Positions 1-10,451 of a stretch of DNA of 27,013 nt are shown one piece after another. How positions within the stretch are numbered: position 1 is the stretch's first letter; each line of letters starts with the position of its first letter. The DNA is from Hypsibius dujardini. Lineage: Eukaryota; Tardigrada; Eutardigrada; Parachela; Hypsibiidae. Both the position numbers and the translations under genes were made by a program. The stretch is taken from positions 1 to 27,013 of the forward strand of contig LRSR01013106.1 of assembly GCA_001579985.1 (NCBI GenBank), in the 5' to 3' direction. The notes under the pieces are model-generated. The model saw only the letters and a program-made list of their open reading frames with translations, was not told the DNA's origin and searched no databases.

Positions 1-602
1 TCGCCCCGGATCCTAAATGAGGGAGGGATAATATACTATAGGATATACTGTAAAGTGCCCACCAGTTGGTGCCGTGTCGTTGTGATGCACTCCCCTATAT
101 TCTGACAGGCTGAACTAAGCGTAAGCATGGGTGTATTTGCACTGGCCGGTCCAAAAAGTGACACCGACTGGCCGGCATTTTACAGTATAGGTCACAAATA
201 TTGAAGTCATTTTTACCCCCCCCCCGTACCCACCAGTTGGGGGGGGGGGCTCTTATAAAAACTATTTAGCTAAAACTCACCACCAAAAATTAAAACAGTT
301 AGATTAGCAGGGGTCCTTTCGCGGTCGTAGTACCAACTTGCAGTCATAACCTCGATGCCGAAAGCCAGCTCCACCGCATTTGCATATTTACGGTCGACCA
401 GATACGTGTGCTTCACCTCAAATATAGCGCCATATTTTTGCCTCAAGTCTGCCACAGCAGTCTCAAATGCCGGTCCAACGAACGGAATTGCGCCAGGCGC
501 GTTGGGATACATGTTGCCGACTGTCACGATTTCAACTGAAAAACTGTTGGTCAATCCAGGATTCAACAAAAAGGGCACCATGATACTCCAGTGGCTCAAC
601 AT
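1..602 (-). CDS. ANF-receptor-domain protein (receptor guanylate cyclase-like), N-terminal exons, partial
   Basis: This is the start of a natriuretic-peptide-receptor / receptor guanylate cyclase type ligand-binding domain (periplasmic-binding-protein type I fold). The exon at 281-602 reads an opening beta strand VEIVTVGNMYPNAPGAIPF, then a helix FETAVADLRQKYG, and later YYDRERTPANLTVLIFG, which is the usual order of this domain. The donor GTGAGT lies at 280-275. The next exon begins at 12 after TTTAG and continues off the window; phase 1 joins cleanly to give FG-GSGA, equivalent to the family's 'GPxC' loop. The start is uncertain. An ATG at 602 or 581 gives a weak leader, or an acceptor CAG at 538-536 could follow a separate signal-peptide exon upstream. 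The family is seen from the sequence; cyclase activity cannot be judged because the intracellular part is outside. It has the same orientation as the related gene at 23330-26936. Confidence 0.8.
46..187. mobile_element. 142-bp MITE-like element in receptor intron
   Basis: The ends are inverted copies: TACTGTAAAGTGCC on the left and TACTGTAAAATGCC (reverse complement) on the right, one mismatch in 14. Both sides are flanked by TA (44-45 and 188-189), the target duplication expected of Tc1/mariner-type elements. The interior holds repeated ACTGGCCGG. It has no coding capacity and lies wholly in the intron of the flanking receptor gene. Confidence 0.5.
216..249. repeat. C10 / G11 homopolymer hairpin
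   Basis: A run of ten C (216-225) is followed by a 13-base spacer and a run of eleven G (239-249). It can form a GC-only hairpin, and it lies in the intron close to the donor of the 281-602 exon. The run lengths are the kind of sequence that assemblies get wrong. Confidence 0.8.
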
Positions 603-1880
603 ATTTTTTCAGTGTTGACAGATGTTCATTAGGACGATCCAAGACAAGCACTCCAGTATTTAAACGTAGGGCTCCAAATTATTACAAGAACTCCTTTCCA
701 ACAAGATATAAATACAGTCTTATGACTTCATAAATTATTTGGGTGTTGTTGTAGACGACTTTTTGAATTATTTCAGCGTTCTTGAAAATGTTGCGTTGTT
801 TGGTAATTTCGTTCTCAACAAATGCAGAGGGAAATATGTAATAGAGCATAATAATCTCGTGTCTATACCACCTGGAGTGATGTGCGTAATTAATGACTCG
901 GGGAGGCACGTTAATTTGCTCGCTTCCCAAAGATGATGGGGATCATCCTGACCTTTCAGTAGCGTAGCTGGAAACGGCAGCTAATAAAGGTCTCTACGTT
1001 TGCTCAAGGGAATACCCATGACCTTCCTGGTCTAAAAATTATGCCGTGAGCACTCAAGTCTGCCCATTATCCGATTGGCAATACATTGTGTAAAAGCAGG
1101 AGTATGGATAATACGCCAAAGCGTGGTAAAAATTGGAGGAAATATGCACCGCACTGAGTCTCCGAAATAGCACATATCACGAAGCTGTTGTTGGTTCGTA
1201 GATGAACTAGTACGTGAGGACGATGAAAGAAGTACATTTGGAGGTTAGATAATATGAACACATAATTGTGGCAGTCGTTGCGCTCGGGAAGTTAAGTCAG
1301 ACATGGAACACTGCGCGCAAGGGTCAAGGAATTTAATTTCTTCCTTTGGCATAAAATTACCAGTACAGACCCTGTTCACCACTTGAGAAAGAACGTTGCC
1401 TGGGCGCCAAAAAACCTTAGCCAAACGCCCCAGAAAGATGGGAGGATATGGTTTTTGAAAAGGACTGTCGCAAGTCGGGATCACGCATGATGTACCGTTC
1501 AAAGCAATCACTCCGCCAGTTACCCTGAAATTTTATTTTGTCCGATGTCACGCCTAATGATTACGCGAAGGTTGCCGCACCACGGCAAAAGGAATGAATG
1601 GAAAAGGAATGTTCAGAATAGCCGGCCTCTTTAAGTAACTGCCGCAACAGTCTAGTGAACATGGCGGCGGTAAAGGGCTCCAATTTTCCCCTTTTCCCAA
1701 TACGTAGGAAGAGAGTGCGCTTTTCGGCCTATGGGGACTGTAAGACTTCCTACATGGTGGGTGTGTTCGACCCAAGGTCATGGACACGCAAGGCAAAACG
1801 AGAGGGAACAATCCTAGAGTATTTGGAGTATTATTGATCAAGACGGAGTGAACATATATGATGCTTTATTCCACGTCTTC
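603..1880. other. Intergenic, no supported gene
   Basis: Several ORFs of 60-95 codons occur on both strands, for example 1245-1511 (-) and 1655-1837 (+). None has a recognisable domain, leader or exon partner, and overlapping frames are open on both strands. I see no convincing promoter element. Confidence 0.5.
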
Positions 1881-2591
1881 AAATTGAAGGTCTTGTTTAT
1901 TGTGCCGATTTTCGCCGCTGTTGTTCCAGGTGAATTTCGATCTTTGCGTCCAGAAAAAAAAGCTTAAACTGTTCTACAAAATACACTCTTCTGAGTATTT
2001 ATCAATTTTTTTGTGATTAAAATGCGTTGAAAAATATCAGTTGTTACTGATTTTCCGACAAAAAAGTGTACATATTTGTCTGGTAGTAAATCCAATTTAA
2101 ATTGTACCTCTTTTCTGGTGGTTTTTTCAGTTTAGGTTATTTCAACGTAAATACCTGTATTTGTAGTCATTTAAGTTTTATAATCTTTAGGCACATTCGC
2201 ACAAGCTGTAGTCTACGTTGGACAAGCCTGGCTATACAATCACATTATTTACGACACCGGCGCTTGCAAAGCCATTGAAATGCTCTATATTGACCGGTCG
2301 AACCTGAGTGTGCCGGTGATCGCGGTCAATATGGAAATATGGGCTGCCCTGCAGCAAACCCTTGAGCCGGGGCGGACCGATACAGCCTGTGAGAAGTGTG
2401 TCTCCGTGTCGACCCTAGATGGGACCCGAAAGGTGTTGGCCAAGGTCGTTGACCAGTCGTTGAGTGTGGCCACCTTTGTGTCCTCGGCCGTTTTCCAAGG
2501 CTTATTCCCCAACGCTCCCTGTACAGCTGAAAGTTTTCTCCAGCCCTTCAACGTGAGCATCCATCAGACTAACTGCGTCCAGTTCTCGTAG
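1881..2591 (+). CDS. Small secreted protein, probable double-psi beta-barrel (RlpA/expansin-like) domain
   Basis: Exon 2 (2191-2591) follows TTTAG and ends in TAG. Exon 1 ends at 1929 before GTGAAT; the 261-bp intron is phase 1, and joining gives a hydrophobic leader LKVLFIVPIFAAVVPGTFA followed by QAVVYVGQAW. The mature part has the sequence order of DPBB domains: YDTGACK near the start, VIAVNMEIW, then ACEKCVSV, VLAKVVDQS and ATFVSSAVFQGL. Two further cysteines follow near the C terminus. In RlpA/barwin/expansin-type proteins this matches (GACG), (CGxxVxV), (VxDxC) and (DLSxxAFxxL); here the cysteine after VVDQ is Ser. Such proteins act outside the cell on polysaccharide or as inhibitors; no function can be assigned here. 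The initiator is not found: the ATGs at 1858 and 1861 are in another frame, so an upstream exon or a sequence error is likely. The DPBB call is my pattern match, not a search result. Confidence 0.6.
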
Positions 2592-3677
2592 ATACTGGTC
2601 AATTTTATGCGATTACTGGAATATTGGAAAATATTGCAAAGGATGCAAATATTGGAAAACGGTAGTAGTAAAAACAAACTAAACTTACTCCTGAAGGGTT
2701 GCCCAAAGTTTTGCATATTTGGAGGCAGGGGGCATGTAACTCTATTCAAATTAAAGAGGGGCTTGCTCGCATATCGGAGGGGGGATGGCGGAAACTGAAA
2801 ATTTGTGTTTAGACGGTGAGAGAAACAAAGTTCATGAAAAAAAAGCTAAAAAATCCGCGAATCACTCATGGATATAACGAAAATGAAAAGAGTCCCGTTG
2901 TAGTCTGGAATTAGCTGGAGGTTATTTCACTCGACCTCCATAAACTTTCATTTAATCGCATAGTTTCAACATGTTCCGTAGGATAACTCTGAAAAGTGCA
3001 GAACAATCGAGATACTCACAAAGTATGATTTTCAAAGTCAGTGCCCAAAGCGACTATATCGTGATATCGTTAGATTCACCCCCCCCCTACCTCACAAACT
3101 CACGACGTGTCTTCAACTTTCAATTAAAAAAGAAAGTAAGTTATGGATTGTTTGCATACAATCGGCATTGGAGCGTTATCAAAGCCTAATGTGATGTGAA
3201 AGTGACTTGACATCACGCGGTGTTGTGGGTTTGTGCACAACACAAAGTGTTTTTTTAGATTGGAAGATGATAAAAACCTGAGAAGAAGAAAAGTCTCTAA
3301 AAAACAACACCTACAATGACAATTAAGGGAAATGAAGTATCCCAGCGTTTATGTAATTCATGTAAAAAAGTCAAAACTATTTTAAGGCCACAAGTACACA
3401 AAATATCGAAAATCTTAATAAGAGTAAAACAAATGGATTCTACCCGTAATAATCTTGAAAATCATATATCGCGAGCAACAATGGCAGTCAGTATCAGATG
3501 GTGTTACATTAAAATTGGTGAACAACCATACAAGTAAAATGGCATGCAATAATCAGCGATAAAATATTAGGACGACGACCGAAAAAACTACCGAACATAT
3601 AAGTTAACTTTAAGCTCATCAAACGTCGTTCGAATGGGAGCTGCCCAGTTGTTTTCATATAAAACCACCCGACAATC
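2592..3677. other. AT-rich intergenic region, no supported gene
   Basis: Short open frames at 2607-2798, 2971-3189 and 3316-3537 (+) lack recognisable domains. The last begins with a CxxC stretch (LCNSCKKVK) and is Lys/Arg/Ile-rich; it could be a transposase scrap or chance. A seven-C run lies near 3080-3087. Confidence 0.4.
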
Positions 3678-3861
3678 TCATAGTTCTTTGTCCACCTTTT
3701 GCAAAGTCACAAATGAATCAGTAACTGCTGCAGCTCCTGGCACACTCTTGCTTTTTTTTGCAGCACTGCACGATGCATCCGATGCGCAGACTTTGTAATC
3801 AACTCCATCACATGTATTGCATGGATCGCCGCCACATGCAATCGTTGGATCCGTAAAACAT
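3678..3861 (-). CDS. Terminal exon of an unknown cysteine-rich protein
   Basis: The exon starts after the acceptor CTTGCAG (acceptor bases 3864-3862) and stays open to TGA at 3678. It encodes CFTDPTIACGGDPCNTC, then DGVDYKVCASDASC, followed by a Lys/Ala/Ser stretch and a Leu-Val-Lys tail. Seven cysteines in about 35 residues suggest a disulfide-rich extracellular or peptide-like module. I do not recognise the family. No upstream exon was identified on this strand; a hAT-like element begins only 32 bp upstream of the acceptor and may sit in its intron. It could also be an orphaned exon. Confidence 0.4.
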
Positions 3862-3893
3862 CTGCAAGGCAAGACAAAAGTATTCAAGACAAA

Positions 3894-4571
3894 TAGAGCT
3901 GTGCACGATTAAAAAAAATCAATCCGCAAACCGCACCGCGATAAATTTACAAAACCGCACCGCCGCGGACCGCGGGTAAATGTTTCTTAACCGCAACCGC
4001 ACCGCAGAAACCGCTCGATTCGATCAAAATTTGTCTCTATTACTGTACAAAAACAGAATGTCGTCTGCCTTATCCGAATGTGGACTAGTGTGGTCTAAAA
4101 ATGAAAGTGCAGAGATGAGACAAAACAGGAGAGGAAGTTAAAAAAACGAAACGGGAGAAATTTCGAGAAGCAAACTGGCAGCACCAATGTCATCGTGGAA
4201 AAGTACCCGAAATCCCGAATATGGCGCAAAGTTATCTTTAAATTGGAACAGCTGGTTTAACGCACGGTTCCGTTCCATTTACGGACTCCAGTGACTTGTG
4301 AACCGATTTAAAGCACGAACCCTAACTTACTAGCGTAAACAAATGACGCACCATGTGGTGCAAACTACGGAAAGAGTTGTCGTGCACAATTAAATTGGTT
4401 TTTTTAGATATTTCGCGGTTTGCGGCGGTTAAAAAATGCAAAACCCTAACTGCAAGCTTCTTAACCGCAACCGCACCGCAAACCGCGAGCAGTCCAAAAC
4501 CGCAACGCCGCGGACCGAAACAAACCGCGCGGCAGTGCGGTGCGGTTTGCGGTGCGGTTTGCACACCTCTA
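3894..4571. mobile_element. Non-autonomous hAT-like element, 678 bp
   Basis: The ends are TAGAGCTGTGCA (left) and, read inward, TAGAGGTGTGCA (right), a 12-bp inverted repeat with one mismatch that resembles the CAGAGGTGTGCA termini of hAT elements. Both subterminal regions are dense arrays of ACCGC / GCGGT motifs (3936-4015 and 4415-4560). A direct repeat, TTAACCGCAACCGCACCGC, occurs at about 3990 and 4462. The interior has no transposase. No 8-bp target duplication is evident in the immediate flanks. Confidence 0.6.
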
Positions 4572-6484
4572 ATGGAAACTAAATGCAAAACTTGGAAGAC
4601 GTTTTCTCTGAATTATGCTTTTCACTGTTCTGCTGGTTCCGCCACTCTTGCTGCCTGAGTTTCAATCAAATCATCGAAATTCATTTTACACAATATAGTA
4701 CCACTACTGTACAGTAAGAAAAACCCGAGAATTTAATTTCCAATCTGGCGACCTAACGACCCGTTTTTTTTCGTAGCCTCTCATATTATGGTGATAAAGA
4801 GGTCGACCCATACAGTGTGTTGCCATAAGCTTCAGGCTATGTTTCAAAACAAGCCCCTACCCCTGTGCTCTAGCTGTGTTCTGGTTTTCCTGACTCTCGT
4901 CTGCGCAGCGTTTCCACGGGCAGTGTTTCTACTTCGTGCCATTATTACTGTTAATGTCATTTTCTATTTTAATCGCTTAATTCTGAATCACCATTAACCA
5001 GTGTGTCGCTAGCTGTAGCCAATAACAGAAAAATATGTTCTTTACATGAAACGTAACTTGGGAAGCTAACGGAAATTTAGCCTAGTCAGGGATAGACATC
5101 TGGAGAAAGGAAACTATAATACTGTTTATTGTGGGAGTGACCATCATCTTTTACGGCATGAGGGGCGGGGTCTAAGCGATAAGCCAATGCTGTCGTCGAG
5201 CGATTGGCTCAATTCATTTTTCTCCCTGCTCCTTTTGATCAAGTCATTTTCAGTAGATTCAACGTATGAAATGCCTCGCCTGCGTTTTTATCTACTTTCT
5301 ACGTGCAGTTCATTAGATTTGATGTAACCACTTTCAATTTCAAATTTCCGCACAGGCAAACGCATAGTTTGTGTTGAAATTAATACTGGAATGAGACCCC
5401 CAGTGCGAATCACGAGTTTTAGGAAAGAACTATTTTCATCGGTTATCTTGAAGGGTTCTGCAGTTCTAGAGGTCAACCGCTTTCCGTCATATTTTGACAC
5501 TCTCAGTACCCGTGCAAGGCGGTAGTAACAAAAACAGATTTCATGTTCAGCGAAAGCTAACTGACAAAGATATTGATTAATGAATGCGAAGCATTGACGT
5601 TCAAACTTGGTGTGGGTCATGGCTTACGTTTGATTATCTGCGATATCAGCGCATCGTTCCTTGTTTAATTGCTGAATAAAAAATTAATTTTTCTTGTGGG
5701 GAATTAAATTATTTATCGTTTAGCTGTTTTGGTTTTCGGTCCTTTTGATTTTCGATGAACTGAGAGCTGTTGAGGGAGAAATTAAAAAATGAGCTCACAC
5801 TCATGCGTCCCGATGGCGGGCATGTAATGATCATGAAAACAAAGCGAAGACAGTTACACAACTGTTGTATGAGACTCAGCTGAGTGACTCGGATCGATGC
5901 ACTAAACGATCATAATCATCGAAGACTTAAGAATGCCACGAAGCTCTTCATCTATTCTGGGTCAATATTGCTAAAGCTTGCCATCGCTTTCGTTTGCGTC
6001 AATCAGCTGATGTGCAGTTCTTGGGGAGCGATCAACTTCAATCCGGCTATATTACGTCACATCGAACGACTTCATCCTCAGCCTAGCTACTGGTCACGTT
6101 TTCAAAGATAGTTCTCTCCCGACAGTATTGAGCATGAGCATGCTTACGGTGTCAACACACAGAAATTGGGCGGAAGTGCAAACGCGTAAATTTTGCCCTG
6201 AAAAAACTGCAACAATAAGCCTTAAAATGAGGCTGCGAGTGATGCAGAGGCATGTAAATTTTTCGTCTCAACTTAATCATTCCTTTACGTTGAATCATTC
6301 AGGGTCTTTCCAACGCGAAACTGAGAATGATGCTGGTGAACGTAACGGTATAAATTCCGCTTCAGAATTTAATTAAAAAATTTCGAAATGTAAAGTTCAC
6401 GTTGACGAATGGCTGCGTGCAGTATATGTACATCAAACTGCCCAATCACGGTTCAATGAGACGGACACCTATCTTACAAATTTT
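4572..6484. other. Intergenic region with weak ORFs only
   Basis: Open frames include 5288-5620 (-), 110 codons with no recognised domain, and two short + frames with hydrophobic leader-like stretches (FLTLVCAAFPRAVFLL at about 4900; LLKLAIAFVCVNQL at about 5970). None has a demonstrable exon structure. An AGCCAAT/ATTGGCT inverted pair lies near 5182-5209. Confidence 0.4.
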
Positions 6485-6680
6485 GGGATCAAATCTCCAA
6501 ACTTTTATTCTTCCACTCTCACACCCCTTCTTAATAATTCAAATTGCCAATCCCCCAACTAATATCCTCTGAACTCACATCTTGATAACTCACATCCCTA
6601 TCTTATATCCTCCATCTCACATCCCCCATCTCATATCCCCCATCTCCTATCCCTTGTCTCACACCTTTTATACACACCCG
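6485..6680. repeat. Degenerate pyrimidine-rich short tandem repeat
   Basis: The + strand is strongly C/T-rich and built from variants of CATCTCATATCCCC (for example near 6600-6650). It is low-complexity, satellite-like sequence with no coding frame. Confidence 0.6.
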
Positions 6681-6909
6681 GGGAAATCTGACCTCTCCAC
6701 TAAAGTTATATTTTCCGTAGAAAGATACTGTTTGCGCCGATAATTTTCCAGTAAGGCACAACAATTAGCAGCGCCAGTAATAAATTTCAATCAACTTATT
6801 GTGTTGAATGATATAAGTCTGGAATTAAAATTCGAACGCTCGAGCTTGATATACACTGTAGTCTGAAAGGTAGGGCGCCCTAGACTACACTGACCAATCA
6901 TATGCGAGC

Positions 6910-6997
6910 ATCGGTTCACCGCCAACACACAATGAATCCAGGTGCAGACACAGATCGTGAGAAAACGAATGGATCCCCACACGTGGGAGAACAGCGG
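6910..6997 (-). pseudogene. Inverted duplicate fragment of the GPCR TM3 exon
   Basis: On the minus strand this stretch encodes SHVWGSIRFLTICVCTW plus HCVLAVNR. That is nearly the same as CHVWGPIRFLTICVCTW plus HCVLAVNR in the GPCR exon at about 7911-8003, but in the opposite orientation. Nucleotide identity over about 85 bp is high by eye. The TM3 cysteine needed for the conserved disulfide is Ser here. With no surrounding GPCR sequence it is a pseudogene fragment, created by an inverted local duplication or by capture. Confidence 0.8.
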
Positions 6998-7014
6998 GTT
7001 GATTACCCGTTCAC

Positions 7015-7041
7015 TACACACACACACACATACACACACAG
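7015..7041. repeat. CA microsatellite
   Basis: An almost pure (CA)n tract interrupted by one T. Confidence 0.9.
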
Positions 7042-7120
7042 ACGCCCTAGGGCGCCCTATACTACATTAGCTAATCATAAGCGAGCACTGAATGTGATTA
7101 CCCCGCCCATGACTGCGACA

Positions 7121-7168
7121 GGCAGACAGACAGACAGATAGACAAACAAACAAACAGACAGACAGATA
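7121..7168. repeat. CAGA/CAAA tetranucleotide microsatellite
   Basis: Tandem GACA/CAGA and CAAA units. The sequence between this tract and the GPCR start (7169-7618) shows no further feature I can support; it should hold the promoter and 5' UTR of the GPCR. Confidence 0.9.
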
Positions 7169-7618
7169 TTCTTGATTTCCAACTACAGCACTGCAACTTA
7201 GAGGACCTCTTCGCTTCGCTCCTCACAAGTCTGATCAAATTTACAGGCGCAATTTCATCTTGAAGACATAATGAGTCAATAAGCAGTGACAAATAAGGTC
7301 CTCAAATGCAGAAGCCTTTTAACGCTCTTAATCCTCCAAATTATTTAAAATAAATAGCCTCACTTTGCTCGACTAATCTTTCGATGCTATTATTCAACCA
7401 CCGAAGTCTTTAGCGATCTACTTACAGCTTAGTTATTTCATATTCCACTTCGAACTTCAGCAAGAAATTCTGTTACAGAATAACTACCCGTCAACCAATG
7501 GAAACATGCCGCAGAACTATCAACATAAACTGTAACTTCAAACCTTAATTGCTAAAATTGTTTTCCTAGTTCAGTCACTTAACTCCACTTTAAACGCACT
7601 GAAAAATATTACCCTACA

Positions 7619-10451
7619 ATGAATACAAGTCAAGGCATCAGAAATACCTCCAACAACTCAACGCAAGCCGTGAACGACCAATCACTCCTTTTCTCCCTCA
7701 TTATTTGGACGGTCATCGGTCTGACCGTCAACGCTGTGGGAGCCATTGGACATGCTGTTCTCTTATGGGCCACCTTCGCTTACCGCCCACTTCGTGCCGC
7801 CGCCAACTGGCCGTTAATGGCCCACAACATCGGCCTCGATCTCATTATGACCGTCATCTCCAATTCTGGGGCAGTTATCGTGACCTTTAAAGCCTATCTT
7901 CAGCCTCTCACGCCGTTGTTCTGCCACGTGTGGGGACCCATTCGTTTTCTCACGATCTGTGTCTGCACCTGGACCCACTGTGTGTTGGCGGTGAACCGAT
8001 TCCTCGGGATGGTCTCGCCCGCTTGCTACAAACACTTTGTTACGCGGAAAGCCCTTCTCACCGGAATTGTTTTCCCGTGGTTTATCGGCGCCACTTACGT
8101 GTTCTTTCCCGCGGGTATGTAAGAATGCGTCGCGAGCAGGACGTTAATTGATGGTGAACGGCCATTTTTTTGAAAGCCAGTTGGAGTAGACAGTATTTAA
8201 AAGCGCCGTCGCGCATTTTGACCGGCCTAACTAATGAAATTAGCATAATAACATAACATCTGGTAAGGACATGACTAACAAGAGAATTCCACCACTCTCG
8301 AAGGTGAAATCTTGCACATCCGTTAATTAATAATGTGTGCCCACATTATGTAATGCTATTTCCATTTTTCTAAACAATTTTCTAAAATTAAAAATGTACT
8401 ACATAGTAGTACATAGATAGCGCTGTCAATGTTACCGTATGCCGTGTCAGTAGATTGATTTATTCGGCTATAATCGTTAGTGGCGTTTCTGTCGTTGACA
8501 AGGACTATACAATTAGTAGTAACACCGGCACATGTAGTAATCAATGTAGCAATGCAGCAATCAACTGATGCGATATACGGTAACATTGACAGCACCATCT
8601 ATGCACCACCACGTAGTACGTTTTTATTTTTAGAAAACTGTTTCCACACGTTATTTTTTTCTTCGATGGAAATAGCATCACATAATGTGAACACACTAAT
8701 AAAATTAACGGATGCGCAAAATTGTACCTTCGAGAGTGGTGGAATTCCCTTGTAGGCTGTCAACATTTAAGTGCCTATTTTTATGGTTTTACAGTTCTCA
8801 ATCACACTGGGAGAGAAAATGTTTGCATTCGAGGCCTGTGGGAGTAAATAAAAAAAACTCTAAATAAAACCTAAACATTCTTGAATTTGAATGCATCTCC
8901 TGGCCGATTAAGTGACATTACTTATTTAGTAGCCCTCATATGTTACGCCTTCCTTTTGATGTGATACTAATATTGTGCGTATATGTTCCGACGCTACGAT
9001 TATAAAAAAAGGTGACCCCTGGGGGCACTTAGTTTCACTCAAGAAGACTGTAGACACTTAGTTTTAGAGAAACTTAGTTTTTTGAAAATAAACCTAGTTT
9101 AGGCTGAAAACACTTAGTTTTAGTATTAAATGAAATTACTGCAGATTTTAGTATCCGTTGCCATACAAACCGATACATTACTCTAAAGAACTGCAGTGCA
9201 GTTTTCGACTTCAAGTTCTTGCGTTCGTTTTTTTATGATCTCGTTATACCTGACATTCAAAGAGGGCACGGAGGACACGACGTGTCTAGCCACCTGGTTC
9301 TTGCCAGAACGAGTCGATAATTGTCAACGACCATACAGCCTTCGACGTAATTGAAATCTAAACTTTCTTTTAATGACTAATTTCTATGATCTCTAGTGTG
9401 AGCTTTAACCGGATCCCTATTGCCCTCTACTGTTATACAAACAATCACATACAATTTACGTCCCATTACAAATAAATAATAAAACTAAGTGCACACAGCC
9501 TGGGACAAATAATCATAATTGAAAATGAAACTAAGTGCCCGCAGTCTTCTTGAGTGAAACCAAGTGCCCGCAGCTGTACCATAAAAAATTCATCCAAACA
9601 AAATCATCAACTTTGTTTACTTATGGGGTATATTTTATATAGATTCGTATTTTTTAGGTGATGAAACACAAACAATTTCAAAACGATGGTGTTGTCCGAA
9701 GAAAAATCTTGCAAGGATATCGTTTTTGCAACCGAACTGAAGTCCTAGCGGAATTACTCAACGTTTTTTTTTACTTGAAGTACATTGTAGCAATCATAAA
9801 AATTAATGTGGATATTACTTGTAAATAAATTTACAAAATCGTTTAGTATTGCTATTCTGAATTTGACACTGGGCAATTAGAAAATGGTCCAAGGTAGCAC
9901 GGCACGGCCTTGGGTGCCACACAGCAGGTACCAAAAAGTACACTTTTTTTCAATAGTTATGGACTTTTGTGACTAATGACACTCCGAACACTGATCATTT
10001 TCCGCCGTCGTCCACGCTTCCCGTCTGACGTTTTTATTTTTGCCTTTTTGCAGCTGGATTATTTAGTCGCTACAAGTCCGACGGCTTGTGGTCCATCGGC
10101 TGTTTCTTTTTCACGGATAGCCCGGCGCATAAGGCCTACGGCAGTGTAATGAATCTCTACCTACCCTTAACTATCAGTGGGATATGCTACTGCTTGGTGG
10201 CAATTCACGCAAGAGTTGCGTTACGTGTGCGATTAGGACAGGCGGGGCCGTTGGTCGATCGGAATGCCCGAAATCGCTATGAGACTTCCAAGGTGTTGCT
10301 TCTGTGCTTTCTATGGTACTTTACGCCCAACCTCGCTACCATAGGCTTCAACAATTCCGATCAAACTGCCGAAAAGAGGGTGTTGATCATCAAGGGACTA
10401 ATGTTGGCAGTCAGTACGGTGGCGGTGAATCCGGTACGAAGTTGGCGGTGA
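7619..10451 (+). CDS. Orphan class A (rhodopsin-like) GPCR, two exons, C terminus disrupted
   Basis: Exon 1 (7619-8114) and exon 2 (10054-10451) join in phase 1 across a GTATGT...TTTTTGCAG intron and encode 297 residues of a seven-helix plasma-membrane receptor. The N terminus has several N-x-S/T sites. TM1 is around residues 25-50, TM2 60-85, and TM3 begins after the conserved Cys in LFCHVWG. TM3 ends LAVNRFLGM, so the usual D/E-R-Y is replaced by N-R-F. The loop-2 Cys is in WSIGCFF. TM6 contains LLLCFLWYFTPN and TM7 contains LAVSTVAVNPV. Directly after NP the frame runs through a tandem duplication into TGA, removing the rest of TM7's NPxxY region and the tail. The frame after the last repeat copy continues HKNLFACFCRTI to a stop at 10527, a plausible original C terminus. 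The ligand is unknown. The missing tail could be a real mutation, an allele, or an assembly error. Confidence 0.85.
8278..8753. mobile_element. Foldback / long-TIR MITE in GPCR intron
   Basis: The left end ACAAGAGAATTCCACCACTC and the reverse complement of the right end ACAAGGGAATTCCACCACTC match. The inverted similarity continues inward for about 170-180 bp on each side, leaving a loop of about 105 bp. The two opposing ORFs inside are mirror shadows of these arms and are not genes. The flanks are TAA / TAG, suggesting a 3-bp target site, but this is unproven. Confidence 0.75.
9019..9573. mobile_element. Second TIR element in GPCR intron with CACTTAGTTT subterminal repeats
   Basis: Termini of about 32 bp are inverted: CTGGGGGCACTTAGTTTCAC followed by TCAAGAAGACTG at 9019-9050, and CTGCGGGCACTTGGTTTCAC followed by TCAAGAAGACTG as the reverse complement of 9542-9573. 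The motif CACTTAGTTT and variants recur about six more times in the subterminal regions, in opposite orientation at the two ends. No ORF is present. The rest of the intron (8754-9018, 9574-10053) shows nothing else. Confidence 0.75.

Larger units (their letters stand above)
6870..7090. repeat. Direct repeat pair flanking a captured GPCR fragment
   Basis: A unit of about 42 bp containing the palindrome AGGGCGCCCT followed by AGACTACACTGACCAATCAT occurs at 6870-6912. It recurs in the same orientation, diverged, at 7049-7090 (AGGGCGCCCTATACTACATT...). Between the copies lie an inverted piece of the neighbouring GPCR exon and a CA microsatellite. Confidence 0.65.

Noticed and set aside
7015-7168. 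Possible CRISPR-like array of short repeats
   Set aside because: Units are simple CA and CAGA microsatellites without unique spacers.
8356-8755. Opposing ORFs of 80 and 91 codons in the GPCR intron
   Set aside because: They share sequence because they lie on the two arms of an inverted-repeat element; neither has a domain.
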